A stretch of DNA of 64,000 nucleotides from Asanoa ishikariensis (GTDB lineage Bacteria; Actinomycetota; Actinomycetes; Mycobacteriales; Micromonosporaceae). A program made the position numbers and the translations under genes. The notes below the pieces were generated by a model. The model was not told the DNA's origin. It did no database searches and saw only the letters and a list, made by a program, of their open reading frames with translations. The stretch lies in assembly GCF_900107455.1 (NCBI RefSeq), contig NZ_FNQB01000001.1, forward strand, positions 1,426,001 through 1,490,000, in the 5' to 3' direction. This document shows positions 20,388-28,631 of the stretch, one piece after another; positions within the stretch are counted from its first letter, which is position 1; each line of letters starts with the position of its first letter.

Positions 20388-21068
20388 GTGATTCAGCTCG
20401 AGCACGTGACCAAGACCTATCCGAAGGCTTCGCGGCCCTCGCTTGACGAGGTCTCCGTCGGGATCGAGAAGGGCGAGTTCGTCTTCTTCATCGGCCCGTC
20501 GGGATCCGGCAAGTCGACGATCATCAAGCTGCTGCTGCACGAGGTCCAGCCCAACAAGGGCAGGGTGCACGTCAACGGCCGCGACGTCACGGCGATGCGG
20601 TCGTGGAAGATCCCGGCCTTCCGCCGGCAGATCGGCTGCGTGTTCCAGGACTTCCGGCTGCTGCCCAACCGCACCGCGTACGAGAACGTGGCCTTCGCCC
20701 TGGAGGTCATCGGGAAGACCAAGGCCGTTGCCCGGCGCGTGGTCCCCGAGGTGCTCGAGCTGGTCGGCCTCGGCGGCAAGGAGCACCGCTACCCCCACGA
20801 GCTGTCCGGTGGTGAGCAGCAGCGTGTCGCCGTGGCGCGCGCGTTCGTCAACCGGCCGCTGATCCTCCTGGCCGACGAGCCGACGGGAAACCTCGACCCC
20901 GACACGTCGATCGAGATCATGCGGTTGCTCGACCGGATCAACCGCACGGGCACGACGGTCGTGATGGTCACCCACGACTCCAACATCGTTAACCAGATGC
21001 GCCGGCGCGTCATCGAGATCGAGAGTGGTCGCATCGTGCGCGACCAGGCCCGGGGCGTTTACGGCTGA
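20388..21068 (+). CDS. ftsE: cell-division ABC-type ATPase FtsE
   Basis: The 226-residue cytoplasmic ATPase partners FtsX to control peptidoglycan hydrolases at the division site. Walker A is GPSGSGKST (about 36-44), followed by the Q-loop [23 protein letters not shown], signature [16 protein letters not shown], Walker [15 protein letters not shown] and H-loop VTHD. GTG 20388 ([12 protein letters not shown]) is the standard FtsE start. The frame extends 12 codons upstream but without a Shine-Dalgarno, and a -10-like box overlaps that stretch. The ftsX gene follows after 73 bases. Confidence 0.97.
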   Translation: MIQLEHVTKTYPKASRPSLDEVSVGIEKGEFVFFIGPSGSGKSTIIKLLLHEVQPNKGRVHVNGRDVTAMRSWKIPAFRRQIGCVFQDFRLLPNRTAYENVAFALEVIGKTKAVARRVVPEVLELVGLGGKEHRYPHELSGGEQQRVAVARAFVNRPLILLADEPTGNLDPDTSIEIMRLLDRINRTGTTVVMVTHDSNIVNQMRRRVIEIESGRIVRDQARGVYG

Positions 21069-21141
21069 GGTGCGGTCCCCCGTCGCGCCTTTGCTACCCG
21101 GCAGTCGTTAGTCCAGTGGAGCTCCGGAAGGAATCCCCCCG

Positions 21142-22017
21142 ATGCGGTTGAAGTACGTCATGTCCGAGGTGATGGTCGGACTGTGGCGCAACGTGACGAT
21201 GACCGTCGCCATGATCATCACGATGGCAGTTTCGTTGACGATGCTGGGCGCCAGTGGCCTGATCTACGCGCAGGTCAAGGACATGAAGGCGTACTACTAC
21301 GACAAAATCGAAGTCGCCATCTTCCTGAAGCCCGAGATCACCGACGACCAGCGCACCACGCTCGAAGGCTCGCTGAAGTCCGACCCCTTGGTTCGTGAGG
21401 TCATCTACGAGTCCAAGGACGAGGCGTTCAAGAAGTTCCAGACGATGTTCTCCGACGTGCCGGCGGTCGTCGACGCGGTCAAGCCCGGCCAGTTGCCCGA
21501 GTCCTTCCGGGTCGGCCTCAAGAACCCTGAGCAATATCAGGCGGTACGCGAGGCGTACGTGGGCAAGGACGGTGTCGACCAGATCATCGACCAGCGCAAC
21601 CTGCTGGAAAAGATCTTCAATATCCTCGGCTCGGTGCAGACTATGGCGCTGGTGGCGGCCAGCGTAATGGCGATCGCGGCCCTGTTGCTGGTCGGCAACA
21701 CGATCCAGGTCGCGGCCTACAGCAAACGCCGAGAAGTCGCGGTGATGAAGCTGGTCGGTGCGTCCAACTGGTTCATCCAGGCACCATTCGTGCTGGAGGC
21801 GGTGGTCGCCGGCGTCTTGGGTTCGATCATCGGCTTCGGAGCGCTGGCCCTCGGCAAGGTGCTGCTCCTGGACGGTTCGCTGTCGGAGCTCACCGACCTG
21901 CTGACGCCGCTGTCCTGGAGCAAGGTCCTGGTCATGCTGCCGCTGATGGCGCTGGCCGGCACCCTGGTCAGCTCGATCACCGCCTGGGTCACCCTCCGCT
22001 TCTACCTGCGGGTCTAA
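21142..22017 (+). CDS. ftsX: cell-division membrane protein FtsX
   Basis: The 291-residue protein has the FtsX layout: an N-terminal TM (about 16-38, TMTVAMIITMAVSLTMLGASGLIYAQ), a ~130-residue extracellular loop (IEVAIFLKPEITDDQRTTLEGSLKSDPLVREVIYESKDEAFKKF...) that in relatives binds the hydrolase partner, then three TMs. It has the conserved YSKRREVAVMKLVGASNWFIQAPFVLEAVV of FtsX/MacB permeases. GGAAGGA precedes the ATG. It forms the FtsEX complex with the preceding ATPase. The gene downstream encodes a coiled-coil M23 peptidase, a natural candidate for the FtsX-activated enzyme. Confidence 0.97.
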   Translation: MRLKYVMSEVMVGLWRNVTMTVAMIITMAVSLTMLGASGLIYAQVKDMKAYYYDKIEVAIFLKPEITDDQRTTLEGSLKSDPLVREVIYESKDEAFKKFQTMFSDVPAVVDAVKPGQLPESFRVGLKNPEQYQAVREAYVGKDGVDQIIDQRNLLEKIFNILGSVQTMALVAASVMAIAALLLVGNTIQVAAYSKRREVAVMKLVGASNWFIQAPFVLEAVVAGVLGSIIGFGALALGKVLLLDGSLSELTDLLTPLSWSKVLVMLPLMALAGTLVSSITAWVTLRFYLRV

Positions 22018-22037
22018 GGGTCTGGGGTCTGCTGAGG

Positions 22038-22073
22038 CGCCCGTCCTGTCGCGAGAGCGGCGGGGCGGGCGTT
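22038..22073 (+). terminator. hairpin terminator after ftsX
   Basis: Arms 22038-22052 and 22057-22071 pair over 15 bp (three G-U) around a GAGA loop, followed by TTGT. It lies 20 bases after the ftsX stop, so the M23 peptidase gene likely has its own promoter. Confidence 0.7.
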
Positions 22074-22162
22074 GTGCTATATACCGCTTGTTACTCCGTT
22101 TCGCCTTTGTGCCCTCTGCGCCGTAGGTAGCGTCAAGCCCACGTGCGGGTGAAGGGTGCAAG

Positions 22163-23416
22163 ATGTACTCCTATCGCAGGAAGAGTCCAAAATTAGCGGC
22201 ACTGTTGGCCCTGGTCGTGCTCGCCACGATCGCGCCGGCGGGGGCCGCCCGAGGCGACCCGAGAGGCGACAAGAAACGGATCGACGCCGAGGTCGCCCGG
22301 GCGTCTTCGATCTTGGAGGGCGCCACCGAGCGCGCTCAGCAGGCGGCCCGCCAACTCGTACTCGCGAGCGGGAAGCTCCCCGCCGCACAGGAGCTGGTGA
22401 TCCAGAGCCAAGGTCAGGTCGTCGCCGCCCAGGTTCAGGCGGAAACGGCACAGCGCAAGGCGGACGATGCCCAAGTGGCCGTGTCCGCCGCGCAGAAACG
22501 GTTCGCGGTCGCCGACCAGGAACGCCGGGCCGGTCAGGAGCAGATCGGGGAGCTCGCCGCCGCGGCGTACAAGGGTGGCCCGCTGGCCAACCTCAACGTG
22601 CTGATGCGGGCGGAGAACGCATCCGACACGCTCTACCGGTTCACCTACGTCGACCGGGTGGTCACCGAGCAGCGGCGGACGATTCGCGGCTACATCGACG
22701 CGCTCGCCATCGCGCGTCGCGAGGAGAACGACGCCACCCTGGCCCGCGCCGCGGCCGACGAGGCGATGCTCAGCGCGGACACGGCCCTCGACGACGCGTC
22801 GGTCGCCGAGGACCAGGCCGAGGACGCGGTACGCGAGGTCGCCCAACTCGTGCGGCAGAAGGAAGAGGCGCTGACCGTCGCCCAGGAGGAGCGGGCCGCG
22901 AGCCTCCAGAAATACAAGGAGGCCAAGGCCGAGGAGGCCCGGATCGCGGCGGCGCTGCGGGCCTGGGAGGCGAAGCAGCGGGCGGCGGCCGAGGCGAAGC
23001 TGTCGGCCGGGCGGTTGTTCGTGCCGGTGCGCGGCTACAAGTCGAGCGACTACGGCAGCCGGTTCGACCCGTACTACCACGTCTGGCAGCTACACGCGGG
23101 CGTGGACCTGGCCGCCGACGGCGGCACACCGATCCACGCCGCGTCGGCCGGCACAGTGATCATGGCGGGCTGGAACGGCGGCTACGGCAACTACACGTGC
23201 ATCAGCCACGGCAAGTACCGGGGCAAGTCGATGTCGACCTGCTACGGGCACCAGTCCAAGATCCTCGTCCACGAGGGACAGAAGGTGAAGCGCGGCCAGA
23301 CCATCGGCCGGGTCGGCACGACCGGCGCGTCGACCGGCGACCACCTGCACTTCGAGGTCCGGATGAACGGCGACCCGGTGCAGCCACTGGGCTTCCTGCC
23401 ACCCTGCCTCTGCTGA
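22163..23416 (+). CDS. secreted coiled-coil M23 (LytM) peptidoglycan endopeptidase, FtsEX-linked
   Basis: The 417-residue protein has a signal peptide (LAALLALVVLATIAPAGAA, cleavage near 29), a long Ala/Glu/Gln-rich coiled coil (about 32-280) and a C-terminal M23 domain (about 285-417). Zinc ligands are visible as H311xxxD315 (HAGVDLAADG) and H396 in GDHLHFEV, with H363 and H394 as probable catalytic histidines. The catalytic set is therefore complete, unlike E. coli EnvC, where the LytM domain is degenerate. Coiled-coil plus LytM beside ftsEX is the EnvC/PcsB-type layout. Inferred role: cleavage of peptidoglycan cross-bridges at division, gated by FtsEX. Terminators flank it on both sides. 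Confidence 0.9.
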   Translation: MYSYRRKSPKLAALLALVVLATIAPAGAARGDPRGDKKRIDAEVARASSILEGATERAQQAARQLVLASGKLPAAQELVIQSQGQVVAAQVQAETAQRKADDAQVAVSAAQKRFAVADQERRAGQEQIGELAAAAYKGGPLANLNVLMRAENASDTLYRFTYVDRVVTEQRRTIRGYIDALAIARREENDATLARAAADEAMLSADTALDDASVAEDQAEDAVREVAQLVRQKEEALTVAQEERAASLQKYKEAKAEEARIAAALRAWEAKQRAAAEAKLSAGRLFVPVRGYKSSDYGSRFDPYYHVWQLHAGVDLAADGGTPIHAASAGTVIMAGWNGGYGNYTCISHGKYRGKSMSTCYGHQSKILVHEGQKVKRGQTIGRVGTTGASTGDHLHFEVRMNGDPVQPLGFLPPCLC

Positions 23417-23435
23417 CCGGATCCTCGAACCGGCG

Positions 23436-23462
23436 GGCCCGCGTCCCTGTGACGCGGGCCTT
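23436..23462 (+). terminator. hairpin terminator after the M23 peptidase gene
   Basis: GGCCCGCGTC (23436-23445) pairs perfectly with GACGCGGGCC (23451-23460) over a CCTGT loop, followed by TT. It starts 20 bases after the stop codon. Confidence 0.8.
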
Positions 23463-23552
23463 GCCGTGTGCACCCCGGACCGGAACCCAGGTGTCGGCGG
23501 CGCGGGTGGCGGGTAGCATTGCACAGTTGTCCGAGCGAAAGAGGTCAAGGTC

Positions 23553-24029
23553 GTGCCGCGGGAAAAAGGCCGCAAGAACGTCACGTCCAACCGCCGGGCC
23601 TGGCACGACTACGCCATCACCGATACCTACGAGGCGGGGATGGCGCTGACCGGCACCGAGGTCAAGTCGCTGCGTGCGGGCCGGGCGTCCCTGGTCGACG
23701 CGTTCGCCCAGGAAAAGGGCGGCGAGTTCTATCTCTACGGGATGCACATCCCGGAATACAGCCAGGGCACCTGGACCAACCACGAGCCCCGGCGCACGCG
23801 CAAGCTGCTGCTCAACCGGGTCGAGATCGACAAGCTCCAGGGCAAGCTCAAGGAGAGCGGGCTGACCCTGGTGCCGCTGTCGGTCTACTTCAACGACGGC
23901 TGGGCCAAGGTCGAGCTCGGGTTGGCGCGCGGCAAGAAGGCCTACGACAAGCGCCAGGACCTGGCCAAGCGCGACGCCGACCGGGAGATCCAGAAGGCCG
24001 CCGGCCGCCGCAGCAAGGGCATGGAGTGA
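23553..24029 (+). CDS. smpB: SsrA-binding protein SmpB
   Basis: The 158-residue protein binds the tRNA-like end of tmRNA and delivers it to stalled ribosomes for trans-translation. Typical motifs: [95 protein letters not shown], and the basic C-terminal tail [19 protein letters not shown] that folds into the mRNA channel. GTG at 23553 follows GAGG with eight-base spacing. Its partner ssrA starts 88 bases downstream, the usual arrangement. Confidence 0.97.
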   Translation: MPREKGRKNVTSNRRAWHDYAITDTYEAGMALTGTEVKSLRAGRASLVDAFAQEKGGEFYLYGMHIPEYSQGTWTNHEPRRTRKLLLNRVEIDKLQGKLKESGLTLVPLSVYFNDGWAKVELGLARGKKAYDKRQDLAKRDADREIQKAAGRRSKGME

Positions 24030-24117
24030 TTCGTCCCCTGGTGGGCGATTCTAACCTCGGGAAGAAACGACTAGCGCGACACGTTAATCTGTAGTGGCTG
24101 CGGCAGTCGCAGCACGA

Positions 24118-24492
24118 GGGGGTGACTGGTTTCGACTTCGTCCGTTGCGACAGGGGAAGCGAGCCGAGGAAGCCAACGTCGTCTCGAAAATCGGTCGTTG
24201 GAAACTTATAAGCGCCAAGCAGAATCGCGCTCAGTTCGCCCTCGCCGCCTGACGGCGGGTTAGCGAACTTGTCGGCCTGGGAGTGCCTTCGGCCCAGATT
24301 GCCGGCATCAGCTAGAAGGCTGGCCAACCGGTCCCGGTCGCGGGGACCGCACGGCGAGATTAATCAGCGACTGGGCCCGTCTCACCGACTCGCTCGTGTG
24401 ATCGGTGGGGCCGAGTAAGGACATAGCGAGCTGCGCTCGGAGAAGCCCTGACAAGGCGCCGAAGGACCCGGGTTCGATTCCCGGCACCTCCA
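24118..24492 (+). ncRNA. ssrA: transfer-messenger RNA (tmRNA)
   Basis: The 5' end GGGGGTGACTGGTTTCGAC and 3' end GGGTTCGATTCCCGGCACCTCCA form the tRNA-like part. GGGGGTG (24118-24124) pairs with CACCTCC (24485-24491), and A24492 is the discriminator. CCA is not encoded (ACG follows). The internal tag ORF runs from the resume codon GCC at 24214 to TGA at 24250-24252 and encodes AKQNRAQFALAA, ending in the protease-recognised ALAA. The resume codon is inferred from the convention that tags begin with Ala. The gene lies directly after smpB and before a strong terminator. Confidence 0.97.
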
Positions 24493-24499
24493 CGAGAGG

Positions 24500-24542
24500 G
24501 TGGGCGAGGTCTGTCTGCTTTACAGCGACAGACCTCGCCCAC
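24500..24542 (+). terminator. intrinsic terminator of ssrA
   Basis: A perfect 16-bp stem joins 24500-24515 to 24527-24542 over an 11-base loop, followed by TCGTTATT. It begins eight bases after the mature 3' end of tmRNA. Confidence 0.88.
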
Positions 24543-24555
24543 TCGTTATTCCGGC

Positions 24556-24576
24556 TCCGGGGGCCGAGCCCCCGGA
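24556..24576 (-). terminator. hairpin, probable terminator of the LPMO gene
   Basis: TCCGGGGGC (24556-24564) and GCCCCCGGA (24568-24576) form a perfect 9-bp stem with a three-base CGA loop, 18 bases past the stop of the leftward LPMO gene. The AAAA on its right lies upstream in the leftward direction, so the poly-T tail for leftward transcripts is missing. It may instead help stop rightward readthrough from ssrA. Confidence 0.5.
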
Positions 24577-24594
24577 AAACCCCTACGGTTCAGG

Positions 24595-25650
24595 TCACGT
24601 GGCTGCGCAGGTGACTGTGGGTGTGGCACTTGTGCCTGAGCCGAGTAGGCCGAAGGTTGTGCTGGCTCCGGCTGCCACGGAGCCGTTGTAGCCTGCATTT
24701 CTTACTGTCGCTGTGCTACCACTCGTTGTGGCTGTGCCGTTCCAGACCTGGGTTACCTGTTGGCCGTTGGCGTAGGTCAGCGTGACTGTCCAGGCGGTGA
24801 TGGCTCTGGAGCCGGCGGTTACTCGTACGTCTGCTTGGAAGCCGCCCGTCCATGCGCCGGCCTGGGTGTAGGCGGCGGTGCAGCTGGCTGAGCCGGCTGG
24901 CGGAGTTGTCGGTGGGGTCGTGGGCTGGGTGGTTGGCGGCGTCGTGGGGTTGTTGGTGGGTGGCGTGGTGGGGTTGCTGCCGCCGAAATTTACGTCGCTG
25001 CAGAAGTAGTAGGACTGGTCCATGTGGCTGGCTTGCCAGATTGTGTAGAACATGGCTCGGCCGCTGCGGGCTGGGACCGAGACTGGGATGTCGATCTGGA
25101 CGCCTTGGCTGGCCGGTTGCCACTGGGAGGCCGGGGTGTAGCCGATCTGGCTTACCAGGGTCAGGTCGCTCCAGCGCAAGGGCTGGGTTGTTGGGTCGTA
25201 TCCCGATCGGGTCACGTAGACGCGGATGTAGTCCGCTCCGTGGCTGGCTTGGTCTTGTAGGCGTAGGGAGAAGCTGGTGCTTACTGAGGCTGCTCGCCAG
25301 TTGCCTACTGTGTCCATGGCGTTGTAGCGGCCTCCCTCGGCGTGGCCTCCGCTGCAGAGTTGGCCGTCGGGGACGTTGGCTTGGTGGTTGCCGGCCAGGT
25401 TTTCTCGGTACAGGCCGTTCCAGTTCCACATGGCGTTGGGGTTGGCCTGCCAGGCCTGCCAGCACATGGGGTCTTCCGTGGCCATTTCTGGCGCTTGGAA
25501 GCGCGAGCCCCAGCGTTCCCAGCAGCCGTAGTTGCGGGACGCTGGGTTGATCACGCTGCCGTGGGCTGACGCTGGCGAGGTGGGTAGGAGGACGACGATT
25601 GCGGCTGCCAGCGCGATGAGCGGGACGGCCAGTAGTCGGGCGATGCGCAT
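24595..25650 (-). CDS. secreted AA10 lytic polysaccharide monooxygenase with CBM2
   Basis: The 351-residue copper enzyme oxidatively cleaves crystalline cellulose and/or chitin. A Sec signal peptide (1-29, ending SPASA) precedes His30, which becomes the N-terminal copper-brace histidine. The second is His137 in DQASHGADY. The AA10 domain (30-about 228, starting HGSVINPASRNYGCWERWG, with MCWQAWQ and IWQASHMDQSYYFCSDV) is very like Streptomyces ScLPMO10B. A Thr/Pro linker (about 232-252) leads to a C-terminal CBM2 (about 255-351, SCTAAYTQAGAWTGGFQADVRVTAG, with binding aromatics W). On the coding strand, A-ending codons are somewhat more common than in neighbouring genes, possibly a sign of separate origin. 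A CE15 esterase with a CBM2 lies 5 kb away. Confidence 0.95.
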   Translation of the reverse strand: MRIARLLAVPLIALAAAIVVLLPTSPASAHGSVINPASRNYGCWERWGSRFQAPEMATEDPMCWQAWQANPNAMWNWNGLYRENLAGNHQANVPDGQLCSGGHAEGGRYNAMDTVGNWRAASVSTSFSLRLQDQASHGADYIRVYVTRSGYDPTTQPLRWSDLTLVSQIGYTPASQWQPASQGVQIDIPVSVPARSGRAMFYTIWQASHMDQSYYFCSDVNFGGSNPTTPPTNNPTTPPTTQPTTPPTTPPAGSASCTAAYTQAGAWTGGFQADVRVTAGSRAITAWTVTLTYANGQQVTQVWNGTATTSGSTATVRNAGYNGSVAAGASTTFGLLGSGTSATPTVTCAAT

Positions 25651-25747
25651 GAGAGCTCCACGAGTCGTAGACGGAAGCTGCCCCTCGCTTCCGTTCGCTA
25701 CGTCGCTCCCGCGGCGCGCTCAGGGTGCCATGACGTATGCATGACAG

Positions 25748-26236
25748 TCAATGGAGGCCCACCAGGCCCGGTGCGTAGGCCACCGCTACGAAGCGGACGA
25801 TGCGGCCCGTGAGGCAGAGGATCGCGAAGACCGGCAGGGCCATGGGTGTACGGGCGACGTAGACCGTTGCTGCGATCAGGGGTGGTATGCCGGCGGTGGC
25901 GCTGACGAACAGCAGGGCCGCGGAATACCGGGGCTTGTCCAGCAGCGCGACCAGCGCCGTCATCCTGTCGCGGAACGCCGACGGGCGGGCCGCCTTCTTC
26001 GGCTTGTCGACGATCCGGCGCAGCAGTGAGCCCTGGAGCAGGCCGCGCGTGGCGAGGAAGATGACCACCTTGCCGGCGGTCTGGCCGATCGCGGCGGCTA
26101 CGCCGGCCAGGAGCGGTGCGGCGTCGGTGGTCGCCGTGAGGCCGATCAGGTACGCCTCGACCGGGGTGAACGGTTGGAACGCCGATGCGAAGCCGACTGC
26201 GGCGACGCCGGCCAGGCTGACGACGTCGGCGCTCAT
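25748..26236 (-). CDS. small multi-span membrane protein, DedA/VTT-like
   Basis: The 162-residue protein has about four hydrophobic segments: VVSLAGVAAVGFASAFQPF, LLAGVAAAIGQTAGKVVIFLATRGLL, ALLFVSATAGIPPLIAATVYVA and LPVFAILCLTGRIVRFVAVAYA. The pattern (re-entrant-like AAIGQTAGKVVIFLATRG, a charged middle loop with RRIVDKPKKAARP, then a final GRIVRF) recalls small SNARE-associated/DedA-like (VTT) proteins that flip lipids, but similarity is loose. ATG 26236 has AAGG close upstream. It stands divergent from the YibE/F-like gene. Function not assigned. Confidence 0.6.
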   Translation of the reverse strand: MSADVVSLAGVAAVGFASAFQPFTPVEAYLIGLTATTDAAPLLAGVAAAIGQTAGKVVIFLATRGLLQGSLLRRIVDKPKKAARPSAFRDRMTALVALLDKPRYSAALLFVSATAGIPPLIAATVYVARTPMALPVFAILCLTGRIVRFVAVAYAPGLVGLH

Positions 26237-26326
26237 GCCTTATGGCCACATGCTGGCCCGCCACGGGTCAACCCGTCGCACGGCATTCACGACGCTCGGA
26301 TAAACCAGACATATAGCCTCGACGGC

Positions 26327-27466
26327 ATGGCGCATGCGCACGGACCGGTCGGCCCGGCGCCCCGGCGCACGCGGATGGTGATGGCGGCGATCCTGGTTCC
26401 GCTCGCGCTGCTCACCGTGATCGGGCTCGCCGTGCTCTGGCCGTACACGGGGCCGCAGACCATCGCCACCGACCAGCCGCCGCGCGTCGACGCGACCGTG
26501 ACCGCCGTGCGGCCGCAGCCGTGCCAGCAGCGCGCGGCCCGCCAGTGCGGGTCCGTGACGGTGCGGCTGACCAGTGGGCCGCAGTCCGGCCAGACGGTGA
26601 CCGCGACGATCCCGGAGGGACCCGGCTCCCCGGTGGTGTCGGTCGGCGACAAGATCATCGTGGGGGAGAACGCCGCACCGGGCGGTCCGACGCAGTACGC
26701 GGTGCTCGACCATCAGCGCGGCGTACCCCTGGCGGTGTTGATCGGGCTCTTCGCACTCGTGGTCGTCGCCTTCGGACGCTGGCAGGGGCTGGCGGCCCTG
26801 ATCGGGCTGGGCGTCAGCTTCGCGATCCTGCTGACCTTCATCCTGCCGGCGATCGCGGTCGGCAAGCCGCCGCTGCTGATCGCCATCGTCGGCGCCGCGG
26901 CGATCATGTTCATGGTCCTGTACCTGACGCACGGCTTCAGCGTGCAGACCTCGGTGGCCGTGCTCGGCACGCTGATCAGCCTGGCGCTGACCGGCGGGTT
27001 GGCGGTCGCGGCCACCGAAGCGCTGCACCTGACCGGCTTCGGCAGCGAGGACACCGGCCTGCTCGCCGTCTTCCTCGGCGAGATCGACCCGCGCGGCCTG
27101 TTGCTGGCCGGCATCGTGATCGGCACCCTCGGCGTGCTCGACGACGTCACGGTGACGCAGGCGGCCACGGTCGGCGAACTCGCCGCGGCGAACCGGACCC
27201 TCGGCGCCCGCGCCCTTTACCGCTCCGCCACCCGCATCGGCCGGGCGCACATCGCCTCGACGGTCAACACCATCGTCCTGGCGTACGCCGGGGCGTCGTT
27301 GCCGTTGCTCCTGCTGGTCATCATCGGCGGCCAGCCGGCGTCCACGGTGCTCACCAGCGAGTTCATCGTGGACGAGATCGTCCGCAGCGTCGTCGGCACC
27401 ATCGGCCTGATCGCCGCGGTCCCGGTGACCACGGGCCTGGCCGCTCTGGTGACCGCCCCGCGCTGA
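26327..27466 (+). CDS. YibE/F-family membrane protein
   Basis: The 379-residue protein has one N-terminal TM (about 16-38), an extracytoplasmic beta-rich domain (about 45-130: RVDATVTAVRPQPCQQ..., VRLTSGPQSGQTVTATI, VSVGDKIIVGE), and about seven further TMs from GVPLAVLIGLFALVVVAFGRWQG. The hallmark YibE/F stretch is clear: LLAGIVIGTLGVLDDVTVTQAATVGELAAANRTLGARALYRSATRIGRAHIASTVNTIVLAYAGASLPLLLL. Family function is unproven; some members are proposed transporters or exporters. ATG 26327 has no Shine-Dalgarno and a TATAGC box nine bases upstream, so the mRNA may be leaderless. The longer in-frame extension upstream is not credible as coding. Confidence 0.85.
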   Translation: MAHAHGPVGPAPRRTRMVMAAILVPLALLTVIGLAVLWPYTGPQTIATDQPPRVDATVTAVRPQPCQQRAARQCGSVTVRLTSGPQSGQTVTATIPEGPGSPVVSVGDKIIVGENAAPGGPTQYAVLDHQRGVPLAVLIGLFALVVVAFGRWQGLAALIGLGVSFAILLTFILPAIAVGKPPLLIAIVGAAAIMFMVLYLTHGFSVQTSVAVLGTLISLALTGGLAVAATEALHLTGFGSEDTGLLAVFLGEIDPRGLLLAGIVIGTLGVLDDVTVTQAATVGELAAANRTLGARALYRSATRIGRAHIASTVNTIVLAYAGASLPLLLLVIIGGQPASTVLTSEFIVDEIVRSVVGTIGLIAAVPVTTGLAALVTAPR

Positions 27467-27511
27467 CCTGGCGGGACTCCTGATCGGAGCTCGGCTGATA
27501 GAGTTCGGCCG

Positions 27512-28315
27512 ATGTCGACGGACGCACCGGAAGACTTCGCGGCCCGGCTGCGGGCCGCGCGAGCCCGGGGTGCGACCCCCGCGACCGGCTCGGGGCAGGG
27601 CACGGCCTTCGCCGGCCAGGTGCGGGTGTTCGCGACCGCCGGCCGGCTCGACCAGATCGAGCTCGAGCCCGCGCTCCTCCGGTTGCACCCCGACGAGCTG
27701 GGCGCCTACGTCGTCGACGCCGCCAACGCCGCCCTCGCCGACGTCGCCGCGGACGAGACCGCGCCGGTCGATCCGGTCGTGCTCGACGCCGCGTTGCGCA
27801 CGGCCATGGAGTCCGGCTCCGCGATGATGCGCACCATCTCCGAGTCGCTCGGCGACGTCATGTTCAAGCTGCGCGAGCGCACCGGGATGAGCGGCGACCC
27901 GGGCACGCAGGGGCTGTCCTCTGTGCTCGACGAGGCCGGCGACCTGCTGCGCATGGCCAGTCGCGACGACACGACCGCGCCGGGCGAGCAGACGGGCGAG
28001 GGCGCCGCGGGTGCGGTGATCGCGACGGTGCGGGCCGGGCCGCGCGTGGTGGAGATCGGCATCGCCGCTCGCGCGCTGCGGCTGGGCGCCTACGCGCTGG
28101 CCGAGGAGATCGTCACGGCGGTCAACGACGGCCTCGACCGGCTCGGGGAGGCGACCGCGGCGGAGCCGGCCGGACCCGTGGCGGCCGAACGGATCCGCGA
28201 CGTCCAGGACGCCAGCCTGGCACACATGCGTGCCTACACCGGTGCCCTGCGCGCGCTGCTGGGCAGCGTCGGCGGGCCCGAGCCAACCACCCGTGAACGG
28301 AGCGACGATGGCTGA
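27512..28315 (+). CDS. double YbaB-like domain protein at the head of a WXG100/toxin cassette
   Basis: The 267-residue product contains two YbaB/EbfC-like segments. Residues about 33-75 (FAGQVRVFATAGRLDQIELEPALLRLHPDELGAYVVDAANAALADV) and 168-205 (GAVIATVRAGPRVVEIGIAARALRLGAYALAEEIVTAVNDGLDRL) each show the strand-strand-helix pattern of the YbaB family. Small YbaB-like proteins are often encoded with WXG100 (ESX-type) proteins in actinobacteria, here with an 8-base overlap to the next gene. Its role in that context (DNA binding or chaperone) is not known. The duplication of the domain within one chain is unusual, as standard YbaB is about 105 residues. Confidence 0.65.
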   Translation: MSTDAPEDFAARLRAARARGATPATGSGQGTAFAGQVRVFATAGRLDQIELEPALLRLHPDELGAYVVDAANAALADVAADETAPVDPVVLDAALRTAMESGSAMMRTISESLGDVMFKLRERTGMSGDPGTQGLSSVLDEAGDLLRMASRDDTTAPGEQTGEGAAGAVIATVRAGPRVVEIGIAARALRLGAYALAEEIVTAVNDGLDRLGEATAAEPAGPVAAERIRDVQDASLAHMRAYTGALRALLGSVGGPEPTTRERSDDG

Positions 28316-28631
28316 CCTGGGCGTCGATTCGGCGGCATTGCGCTACTCGGGCGGCGGTGTGCGGAACACGGCCGAGGACATGTCGCAACGGCTGGCGGCA
28401 TTCCAGTCCGAGCTGGCCTCGTACGGGCAGCCCTGGGGCAACGACGACCTCGGCTCGCTGATCGGCATGGCGTACGAGACGGTGCTGGACGTGGCGATGG
28501 ACTGCATCACCGAGAACCTCGGTGGCCTCGCCGAGGACGGCGCCGGGCTGGTCGGCATGGCCGACTCCTACGACGCCGTCGAGCAGGAGAACGTGGCGGG
28601 CAGCCAGGCGTTCGACGGCCGGCTCGGCTGA
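28308..28631 (+). CDS. WXG100-like ESX/type VII secretion protein
   Basis: The 107-residue, mostly helical protein (LGVDSAALRYSGGGVRNTAEDMSQRLAAFQSELASYGQPWGNDDLGSLIGMAYETVLDVAMDCITENLGGLAEDG...) has the two-helix WXG100-type layout with a turn PWGNDD in place of WxG. The tail YDAVEQENVAGSQAF resembles the C-terminal secretion-signal region (YxxxE/D). GGAG lies five bases before the ATG. Its stop overlaps the next start as TGATG. It is probably a small secreted or chaperoning partner for the following WXG100-like protein. No ESX ATPase gene is in the window. Confidence 0.75.
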   Translation: MADLGVDSAALRYSGGGVRNTAEDMSQRLAAFQSELASYGQPWGNDDLGSLIGMAYETVLDVAMDCITENLGGLAEDGAGLVGMADSYDAVEQENVAGSQAFDGRLG

